Positions 9,760 through 16,624 of a stretch of 43,329 nt of DNA are shown here, one piece after another. A program made the translations under genes and the position numbers. The notes beneath the pieces are model-generated. The model saw nothing but the letters and a program-made list of their open reading frames with translations. It was not told where the DNA came from and did no database searches. The stretch is from the NCBI GenBank assembly GCA_903913145.1, contig CAIWKC010000060.1, forward strand, positions 1 to 43,329, written 5' to 3'. Source of the stretch: an uncultured Gallionellaceae bacterium (lineage in GTDB: Bacteria; Pseudomonadota; Gammaproteobacteria; Burkholderiales; Gallionellaceae). The number at the start of each line of letters is the position of its first letter. Position 1 is the first letter of the stretch.

Positions 9760-10343
9760 ACAACGATACCGTCGCCAATATTCTCTTAACCACCATTCTG
9801 CCGGGAAACTTTGTATTGGCGATGTTCCTTGGCATGTGTCCATTCCTGGGTGTGTCTCAAAAGCTCAGCACTGCCGTGCCAATGGGTATTGCAACCGCTT
9901 TTGTGATTTTGGTGGCTTCGCTGTCAGCTTATTTTTTGAACATGCTGTTGGTGCATTTTCATCTGGAATTTTTGAGCGTGATCACCTTTATCACGGTTAT
10001 TGCCTGCGCTGTGCAATTGGTCGAAATGTTTGTAAAAAAGACCTTTCCGGAATTGTTTCGGCAACTGGGTATTTACCTGCCGCTCATTACGACAAACTGT
10101 GCTGTGCTCGGCGTAGCCTTATTTCAAACAGCGCGTCAGTATAATTTCGTGCAATCACTGGCCTATAGCATCGGTGGTGGTATAGGATTCACGCTTGCAC
10201 TGATATTGATGGCCGGACTGAGGGAGCGTATGCAACTTTCCAATGTGCCCACGCTGGTACAGGGTGCTGCGATTAGTGTGGTATTGGGAGGTTTGTTGTC
10301 GCTGTCGTTTATGGGTTTTGCAGGCATCGGAGGTGGAGAATGA
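9756..10343 (+). CDS. rnfA: Rnf complex subunit A (RnfA)
   Basis: RnfA is the partner of RnfE in the membrane core of the Rnf pump. The 195-residue product has six predicted helices, with the paired cysteine sites GMCPFLGV (Cys28) and TTNCAVLGVAL (Cys115). The C-terminal LMAGLRERM segment is a family hallmark. It starts within the rnfE stop (ATGA) and its own stop overlaps the start of the following 57-codon gene in the same way. It is the last recognised rnf subunit; no rnfH gene is present. Confidence 0.94.
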   Translation: MNNDTVANILLTTILPGNFVLAMFLGMCPFLGVSQKLSTAVPMGIATAFVILVASLSAYFLNMLLVHFHLEFLSVITFITVIACAVQLVEMFVKKTFPELFRQLGIYLPLITTNCAVLGVALFQTARQYNFVQSLAYSIGGGIGFTLALILMAGLRERMQLSNVPTLVQGAAISVVLGGLLSLSFMGFAGIGGGE

Positions 10344-10513
10344 ACTATCTGGTTACTATTGGACTGTTACTGGTATTGTTGGTTGGCTGGGTAATAGTAG
10401 AACAATTAGCATTCATTTTTGCGCATCGACATCCGGAATTCGGTCCGCCGCGAAAATTGGGTTGTGGCGGTTGTGGAAATAATTGCGAAGGCCAATGCAA
10501 AAACGAGCATTAA
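10340..10513 (+). CDS. Small Cys-rich membrane protein, possible NqrM-like Rnf maturation factor
   Basis: This 57-codon gene starts with ATG 10340 inside the rnfA stop (ATGA overlap) and ends at TAA 10511. One hydrophobic helix (residues ~3-28) is followed by a short charged and proline stretch. A cytoplasmic-type tail then carries four cysteines, Cys42, Cys45, Cys49 and Cys53, in the pattern C-x2-C-x3-C-x3-C. The build resembles NqrM, the small protein of Na+-NQR operons needed for assembly of the iron centre between NqrD and NqrE. Those subunits are homologous to RnfE and RnfA, which are encoded directly upstream. That role is inference from architecture and position, because homology cannot be shown from sequence this short. 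FeoB-associated Cys-rich proteins look similar but no feoB is nearby. Its coding nature is well supported by the overlap and composition. Confidence 0.72.
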   Translation: MNYLVTIGLLLVLLVGWVIVEQLAFIFAHRHPEFGPPRKLGCGGCGNNCEGQCKNEH

Positions 10514-10593
10514 AACTTTAAATAGCTCACAATATGGTTTTGGCAGAAATTCAGATTGATGCAAATTTAGTTAAATAAATACAGGAGTAGTTC

Positions 10594-12963
10594 ATGCAAC
10601 CTTATGTTATTCCATTCCAGTCTCTGGGTATCACTGACATTCCAGAGGTAGGCGGAAAAAATGCTTCACTCGGCGAAATGATTTCCAACCTGAGTTCCTC
10701 CGGGGTGAACGTACCGGGTGGCTTTGCCACAACAGCGCAGGCTTACCGGGATTTTTTGGCTGAAGACGGTCTGGACAAACGCATTGAGGATGCTGTATCA
10801 ACACTTAATGTGGATGACGTTGTCGCTTTGGCAGAAGCAGGCCGCAAAATTCGCGGCTGGATCGTCGATGCTCCGTTACCCAAGCGACTTGAATCTGAAA
10901 TTCGCGAACATTACACTAAATTGGCCGCTGAAGGAGAAGGAAGCTTCGCGGTACGTTCTTCAGCCACAGCGGAAGATTTGCCGGATGCTTCATTTGCCGG
11001 TCAGCAAGAAACTTTTTTAAACATTCACGGCATTGATCATATTTTGCATGCCATTCGTGAAGTGTTTGCCTCACTGTATAACGACCGTGCAATCTCTTAC
11101 CGTGTCCATAAAGATTTTACCCATGCCGATGTTGCGCTTTCTGCTGGCGTACAACGCATGGTACGTTCTGATCTGGGTGCTTCCGGTGTGATGTTCACCC
11201 TGGATACAGAGTCCGGTTTCCGTGATGCCGTATTCATAACCTCATCCTACGGCTTGGGTGAAATGGTGGTGCAGGGTGCTGTTAATCCAGATGAGTTTTA
11301 CGTACATAAACAACAACTCGCGGCAGGTTTCCCTGCTGTTATTCGTCGCAGTTTAGGTTCCAAACAACAGCAGATGGTTTTCGACGTGCAACGTTCTGCG
11401 GGTCGCTCTACGCGCATCGAGCCGGTACCGGCTGCCGATCAATCCCGATTTTCATTGAACGATGAGGATGTGTTGCAATTGGCTCGTTATGCTGTCTCCA
11501 TTGAAAAGCATTATGGTCGTCCGATGGACATCGAATGGGGTAAAGACGGCAATGATGGCAAGTTGTACATTTTGCAAGCACGTCCTGAAACAGTTAAATC
11601 AAATGCCTCCAGTGGCGCCACTGAAAAATATCGCCTGCAGCAACGCGGAGTTGTATTGGTTGAAGGCCGGGCTATCGGGCAAAAGATAGGCACCGGACGT
11701 GTGCGCATCGTCGACAGTACAGCTGATATGGACAAAGTACAAGCTGGGGATGTGCTGGTCACGGATATGACTGATCCGAATTGGGAACCCGTGATGAAGC
11801 GGGCTGCAGCCATTATTACCAATCGCGGTGGACGCACTTGTCATGCTGCAATCATCGCACGTGAATTGGGCATTCCTGCCATTGTCGGTTGTGGACACGC
11901 CACTTCAGCATTGCAAGAAGGTGAAACTGTCACGGCTTCATGTGCTGAAGGGGATACCGGTTATGTTTACCACGGAAGCTTGCCTTTTGAGATCGTAGTC
12001 AATAGCGAAGATGCTTTACCAGCGATCCCGGTAAAGCTCATGTTGAATGTGGGCAATCCAACGCTGGCATTCGAGTTTGCGCAACTGCCTTCCGCAGGTG
12101 TAGGTTTGGCTCGTCTCGAATTCATCATCAATAATCTGATTGGCATCCATCCGAAAGCGGTGCTTGAATACAATAAACTACCAAGCAAATTGCATGACGC
12201 TGTGGCACGTCGCTCAGCAGGATATTCCGACCCTGTCGAGTTCTATGTTGAGAAAATTGTTGAAGGTGTTTCTACACTCGCTGCTGCATTCTGGCCTAAA
12301 CCCGTGATCGTGCGTTTGTCAGACTTCAAGTCGAACGAATACCGCAAGCTGTTAGGCGGCGAAATCTACGAGCCGATGGAAGAAAACCCCATGATCGGTT
12401 TCCGTGGAGCCGGTCGTTACGTCGCGCCTAATTTCAGCGATTGCTTTGAGTTGGAATGCCGCGCGATGAAACGCGTGCGTGAAAAACTGGGATACACTAA
12501 CGTTGAGTTGATGATCCCCTTTGTGCGAACAGTGCAAGAAGCCCGAGAAGTGGTGACCACTTTAGAACAACACGGCTTGAAGCGCGGACAGAACGGATTG
12601 CGTCTCATCATGATGTGCGAGATCCCATCCAACGCATTGTTAGCCGAAGACTTCCTGCAATTTTTTGACGGCTTCTCTATTGGTTCCAATGATTTAACTC
12701 AGCTTACGCTAGGACTGGATCGTGATTCCAGTTTGGTGGCCGATCGTTTTGATGAACGTGACCCGGCGGTTAAGGCGTTATTGACAATGGCGATTACGAC
12801 CTGCAACCGTCTTAATAAATACGTCGGTATTTGCGGCCAGGGGCCTTCAGACCATTTTGACTTTGCCCAATGGTTGATGGATATTGGTATCCAAACCATG
12901 TCACTTAATCCTGACACCGTTGTTGATACTTGGCGCAAGTTAGCTCAGCGCAATAAGCCTTGA
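10594..12963 (+). CDS. ppsA: Phosphoenolpyruvate synthase
   Basis: PEP synthase converts pyruvate, ATP and water into phosphoenolpyruvate, AMP and phosphate, feeding gluconeogenesis. The 789-residue product matches the family length. It shows the ATP-grasp N-terminal half ([10 protein letters not shown] near the start, [20 protein letters not shown] around 115), the swivelling phosphohistidine domain with [15 protein letters not shown] (catalytic His417), and the C-terminal PEP-binding barrel ending with [18 protein letters not shown] and CGQGPSD. GGAG lies 7 bases before the ATG. It follows the rnf operon by 80 bp with no terminator between, so it may be co-transcribed with PFOR, whose product in the synthetic direction is its substrate. 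The regulatory gene ppsR is not present here. Confidence 0.96.
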   Translation: MQPYVIPFQSLGITDIPEVGGKNASLGEMISNLSSSGVNVPGGFATTAQAYRDFLAEDGLDKRIEDAVSTLNVDDVVALAEAGRKIRGWIVDAPLPKRLESEIREHYTKLAAEGEGSFAVRSSATAEDLPDASFAGQQETFLNIHGIDHILHAIREVFASLYNDRAISYRVHKDFTHADVALSAGVQRMVRSDLGASGVMFTLDTESGFRDAVFITSSYGLGEMVVQGAVNPDEFYVHKQQLAAGFPAVIRRSLGSKQQQMVFDVQRSAGRSTRIEPVPAADQSRFSLNDEDVLQLARYAVSIEKHYGRPMDIEWGKDGNDGKLYILQARPETVKSNASSGATEKYRLQQRGVVLVEGRAIGQKIGTGRVRIVDSTADMDKVQAGDVLVTDMTDPNWEPVMKRAAAIITNRGGRTCHAAIIARELGIPAIVGCGHATSALQEGETVTASCAEGDTGYVYHGSLPFEIVVNSEDALPAIPVKLMLNVGNPTLAFEFAQLPSAGVGLARLEFIINNLIGIHPKAVLEYNKLPSKLHDAVARRSAGYSDPVEFYVEKIVEGVSTLAAAFWPKPVIVRLSDFKSNEYRKLLGGEIYEPMEENPMIGFRGAGRYVAPNFSDCFELECRAMKRVREKLGYTNVELMIPFVRTVQEAREVVTTLEQHGLKRGQNGLRLIMMCEIPSNALLAEDFLQFFDGFSIGSNDLTQLTLGLDRDSSLVADRFDERDPAVKALLTMAITTCNRLNKYVGICGQGPSDHFDFAQWLMDIGIQTMSLNPDTVVDTWRKLAQRNKP

Positions 12964-12976
12964 AAACTGCTTAAAA

Positions 12977-13020
12977 CCCATCTCAAATTCACACTCTTCA
13001 AGATTTGAGATGGGCTTTCT
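12977..13020 (+). terminator. Rho-independent terminator after ppsA
   Basis: A perfect 12-bp stem, CCCATCTCAAAT (12977-12988) pairing with ATTTGAGATGGG (13003-13014), encloses a 14-nt loop and is followed by a short T-rich run (CTTTCTTTAA). It begins 13 bases after the ppsA stop and would end the rnf-PFOR-ppsA transcript. The T tract is interrupted by C, so termination may be partial. Confidence 0.75.
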
Positions 13021-13043
13021 TTAAGTAAGTCAGTATTTTCGGT

Positions 13044-13085
13044 AGTTGCAAGTAAATACAAATATGAATTGTTTGACTTGCAACT
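13044..13085. repeat. Intergenic inverted repeat
   Basis: AGTTGCAAGT (13044-13053) is repeated as its exact complement ACTTGCAACT (13076-13085) across a 22-nt AT-rich spacer. No T tract follows, so it is not a terminator. It could be a regulatory site or a transcript hairpin downstream of ppsA; chance is also possible for 10-bp arms. Confidence 0.35.
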
Positions 13086-13442
13086 GCCTGAATATATTAG
13101 CCATAGATGAGTCCGCCAAAAAAGTACAAGCAATTTCAGCGCAATTAACCCTGAACCTGAATCATTTCAGTTCATCACCAATCTTTGCGATTAGTCGACT
13201 CTAAAGTGTCCTGAAAATTAACACATGACTATTGTCAATGGCATCGTAGATTCGCATACCCGTTGCATTGAAAAACAGTGGAACAGAGTCATATTTTCGA
13301 ACATTTCTCGAGAAGTTTGTGAAATAGTGCTAGGGTATAGTTTTACAAATCCGATGCTTACGGCGATCAAATTTTTTGGATAATCTTAACAAAGATTTTT
13401 TCGTAGAGTTAATCTGCATAAAGTAAGGGAAATGAGGAAGAA
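13086..13442. other. Intergenic stretch without recognised gene
   Basis: These 357 bases separate the ppsA terminator region from the decayed kinase gene. They are AT-rich and contain stops in every frame. I see no RNA gene, no convincing promoter and no insertion-sequence end. A good ribosome site, GAGGAAG, sits at the right end just before ATG 13443 and belongs to the kinase pseudogene. Confidence 0.5.
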
Positions 13443-14760
13443 ATGATCCCTGCGCTGGCAGAAAAATTGGGGCTGAACATCTCCCCTGAGAATTTCCTGA
13501 TTCGTGCCAAACAAATGCGCACTCTGGTTAAGGCTTACCCGTCAATGATAGCGGCAAACATTGTGATGACTCCGTTAGTGGCCTGGCTAATGTGGAACAA
13601 GATTGATCATGTTGTGCTTATTTGCTGGGTTACGCTACTTTATTGTTTTCACATTTTGGAAGTCAGGCACTTGCATAGCTACCCCAATAAAATTGGAAAT
13701 ATAAAAGAATGCAGACGCTGGCAAATACAGTTTCAGTTATCCGATAGTCTGGTTGGAGCACTTTGGGGTAGTGCGGGTGTATTTATGTTTATACCCAGCG
13801 AACCTATATATCAGGCTTTTATGTTATGCATTATGATGGGAATGGCTGCCGGGGCAGTTGCAGGTAACCTCGTATTCCCGATGTCGCAGCAAACATATGT
13901 GGCGCTGGTAATTCTGCCTATAACAATAAAAATGCTACTTCAAGGAACGCGTGAATATTATTTATTAGCCACAATGGTAGGTATTTTTCTGGTTTTTGTT
14001 ATGAAAGCTGGACGTGATCAAAGTGAATTCTTTGAACTATCGATACACCGTGGATTTGAACACACTGAACTTTTGGAGAAGTTGGAAAAGCAAAACGATC
14101 AGATGCTCCGTGCAGGTGAGCTCAAGTCCAAATTCCTGGCTGCTGTTAGTCATGATTTGAGACAACCGTTATATGCACTTAATTTTTTTTTGATGCGCTC
14201 AAACCCTATGTAAACGAGGATGGACAAAAAGTTCAAGATCAAATAATGCGTTCAACGTTGGTTCTGAACAGTATGTTTGATAATTTGTTGGACATTACAA
14301 AGTTAGAAGCTGGCGTAGTTATCATAAACAGTATTCCAACAGAAATTAACCTGGTGTTAGACACAATTCGACATGAGTTCGAATGGTTGGCTAACCAGAA
14401 GAATTTGAAACTAATGATTCATAAATGTGAGCATATTGTTTTTACCGATACAGAACTATTGAAAACAATTCTTCGTAATCTAGTATCTAATGCAATCAGG
14501 TATACCGAACAAGGTGAGATACGATTAATCTGCCATCAGTAAAGTGACAAGCTGAGGATGGAAGTTTCCGATACGGGTATAGATATAGAGCCGGAATATT
14601 TTCAAGTATCAAAAATCAACCCACTAAGTGAAAAAGGTTTGGGTTTGGGACTTTCTATCGTAAAACATCTTGAAAAACTGCTAGGCTACGACATGCAGGT
14701 TATTTCAACCCTTGAAAGGGTACCAAGTTCGAATTATTTATTCCAATTATAGCAATGTGA
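13443..14760 (+). pseudogene. Decayed membrane sensor histidine kinase
   Basis: Three consecutive open segments together spell one histidine kinase. The first (13443-14213) has about six membrane helices and then the phospho-acceptor box SHDLRQPL with His237. The frame breaks at a run of nine T (14183-14191); one extra T would restore DALKPYVNEDGQ. The restored frame runs to an in-frame TAA at 14540, continues past it with the ATPase G box DTGIDIEPE (normally DTGIGI, with part of the following F box deleted) and GLGLGLSIVKHL, then shifts again near 14714. Adding one base there restores KGTKFELFIPIIAM and a stop at 14758-14760. Two frameshifts, a nonsense codon, a small deletion and a G-to-D change make a functional product unlikely. 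No response regulator adjoins it. Confidence 0.85.
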
Positions 14761-14775
14761 TAAAACGACTACACA

Positions 14776-16002
14776 ATGGCTGCTTTTAGATATGAAACAT
14801 TAGATACCAGCGGACGGGAATCAAGAGGTGTGATCGAGGCAGACACGCTGCGCCAGGCACGAGCAAATTTGCGGGATACTGGATTCACAGTAATTTCTGT
14901 TCAGACAGTTTCACAGGACAACCTGCAGGCAGGTGCTTCAGGGAGTTGGCGTGAACGCTTTCGTTCAGGTATATCAAGTGCTCAGCTCAGTCTTATTACC
15001 AGACAACTTGCGACATTGCTGGCTGCAGGATTGACTTTGGAGCAAGCGTTTAATGCTCTGATTGAGCAGAGCGAAAGTGAAACAGTGACTCACGTTTTGG
15101 CTGGCGTACGCGCAGAAATATTGGCGGGTCATACCTTGGCTCAAGCAATGGGTAAATATGAGCGTGTTTTCCCCGACATCTTCAGGGCATTGGTTAAAGC
15201 GGGTGAAGCGTCAGGAGAGTTGGGTCATGTGATGTTAAGGCTGGCGGACTACACAGAATCGCGCCAGGCGTTGCAGCAAAAAGTCGGGTTGGCGTTTGTT
15301 TATCCTGCCATTGTTACTGCTGTTGCATTGCTGGTGGTAACAGGACTCTTGATGTATGTTGTCCCACAGGTGGTCAGCGTGTTTCAGCAATCGCATCAAA
15401 GCCTGCCCTTGTTGACGCGACTTTTAATTGGGTTAAGTTCCGGGTTGCAGGCAAGCTGGGGATATTTACTCATTCTAATCGTTACAACAATATTGGGTAC
15501 GCGCATGCTATTGCAGCGTGAAGAAATACGGTTCCAATGGCATTTACGCGTTTTAAGGTTGCCTGTATTTGGACGACTGGTGCGGGGAATCAACGCTGCA
15601 CGTATGGCAAGTACATTAGCAATCCTTGCGGGAAGTGGGGTTCCCTTACTGATTTCACTTCAGGCTGCGACGGGAGTGGTGAATAATTTGCCTATGCGTC
15701 GCGCATTGGAAGAAGCGGCCAAAAAAGTGCGGGAAGGTGTCGAATTAAGCAGAGCCTTGGCTGTATCGAAACTATTCCCGCCTATACTGATTCATCTTAT
15801 TGCCAGCGGAGAATCGAGTGGTAAGCTTGATGCGATGCTAGAACGTGCCGCGACGCAACAAGAGCAAGAGGTGGGTAACTATACGTCAATATTGACCGCG
15901 CTGCTTGAGCCTGTCCTTATTCTTTCGATGGGTGGTGTAGTTCTGCTCATTGTATTGGCGATTTTGATGCCCATTATCGAAATGAATCAAATGGTGCACT
16001 AA
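14776..16002 (+). CDS. gspF: Type II secretion inner-membrane platform protein GspF (PilC/GspF family)
   Basis: GspF is the polytopic inner-membrane platform on which the secretion ATPase drives pseudopilus assembly. The 408-residue product has the N-terminal FRYETLDTSGRE segment and two repeated GspF/PilC domains (residues ~70-193 and ~272-395) with the paired motifs LVKAGEASGELG and LIASGESSGKLD. Three membrane helices lie at about 170-195, 222-244 and 375-398. The C-terminus PIIEMNQMVH favours GspF over PilC. No other secretion or pilus gene is in the window, so it is an orphan copy or was separated from its operon. It starts 16 bases after the restored end of the kinase pseudogene, with no strong ribosome site visible. 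Confidence 0.9.
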   Translation: MAAFRYETLDTSGRESRGVIEADTLRQARANLRDTGFTVISVQTVSQDNLQAGASGSWRERFRSGISSAQLSLITRQLATLLAAGLTLEQAFNALIEQSESETVTHVLAGVRAEILAGHTLAQAMGKYERVFPDIFRALVKAGEASGELGHVMLRLADYTESRQALQQKVGLAFVYPAIVTAVALLVVTGLLMYVVPQVVSVFQQSHQSLPLLTRLLIGLSSGLQASWGYLLILIVTTILGTRMLLQREEIRFQWHLRVLRLPVFGRLVRGINAARMASTLAILAGSGVPLLISLQAATGVVNNLPMRRALEEAAKKVREGVELSRALAVSKLFPPILIHLIASGESSGKLDAMLERAATQQEQEVGNYTSILTALLEPVLILSMGGVVLLIVLAILMPIIEMNQMVH

Positions 16003-16031
16003 GCTAATCAACGCAGAAATACCACAGAATA

Positions 16032-16214
16032 TTATGCGCCATCCTTTTTTAGGAATTTCGATTCAAGTTCGATAATTCTTTCTTGAGCAGCCTCAAATTT
16101 TTCTACCAAAGTTTTGTAAGCAATTTCTTTTAGTTTTTCCTGTTTTTCGTATTCAACTTGTAACTCACGTATACGCCTGAGAAGTCTTTCAGTTTCATGG
16201 GTTTGTCCACTCAT
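16032..16214 (-). CDS. Small coiled-coil protein of unknown function
   Basis: A minus-strand frame encodes about 60 residues, rich in Glu, Lys, Arg and Leu, with heptad-like spacing through nearly its whole length (LLRRIRELQVEYEKQEKL and onward), predicting one long helix. The methionine at 16214 is preferred over the one at 16226 because GGAG lies about 6 bases upstream of it, while no ribosome site precedes the longer start. It is convergent with gspF and divergent from the giant coiled-coil gene. No family is recognised. Its small size and biased composition leave some doubt that it is a gene. Confidence 0.5.
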   Translation of the reverse strand: MSGQTHETERLLRRIRELQVEYEKQEKLKEIAYKTLVEKFEAAQERIIELESKFLKKDGA

Positions 16215-16624
16215 TTGTTGCTCCATTTATTTGAGTTGCACAAAAGTCACTTAATGTGCGTTCGCTATTGTGACTTCTGCAAATTACAAAGTAGTTAAGG
16301 AGCAAAATACATGCCTCGAAACCAAAATGACACTTGAATTATCTTTAATTTGGCTGATTGTTCAATGGAAAGACCACATTACAACACAAAAGTTCCATTC
16401 ACTCGCTGCCGCGTAAACAAATCCAGCCCTGTTTTATTTTGATCTATTTTTTAACAAGCCGGCTAGGCAGCTTGCGCTTTAACGAAAAGGAAAGGTTGAT
16501 TGCATAGTTACTGTGAGGACAGAAATAACCCGCTTTTATGCCTTTATTCGAGCCTTATCTTAAATTGCAAACTGCTACCTTAGCGTCAAGCCAGCGTCTT
16601 GGTTTTAACGCAAATGAGGTTTTT
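16215..16624. other. Divergent intergenic region with palindromic site and micro-ORF
   Basis: The 410 bases between the two divergent coiled-coil genes hold no full gene. Near the left end an interrupted palindrome is visible: TTGCA...AAGTCAC (ending 16250) against GTGACTT...TGCAA (from 16270), a possible shared operator. An eight-codon micro-ORF, ATG 16311 to TGA 16337, is preceded by AAGGAG at 16298-16303. An in-frame ATG at 16538 would lengthen the following gene by 29 codons but has no ribosome site at proper spacing. No clear promoter was identified. Confidence 0.4.

Noticed and set aside
9698-10144. Plus-strand frame of 148 codons across rnfE and rnfA
   Set aside because: It is another frame of the rnfA coding region, whose RnfA motifs are unmistakable.
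16538-16624. Upstream ATG of the giant coiled-coil gene
   Set aside because: GAGGA at 16512 is too far from it, whereas the ATG at 16625 has GAGGT at proper distance and begins the repetitive charged region.
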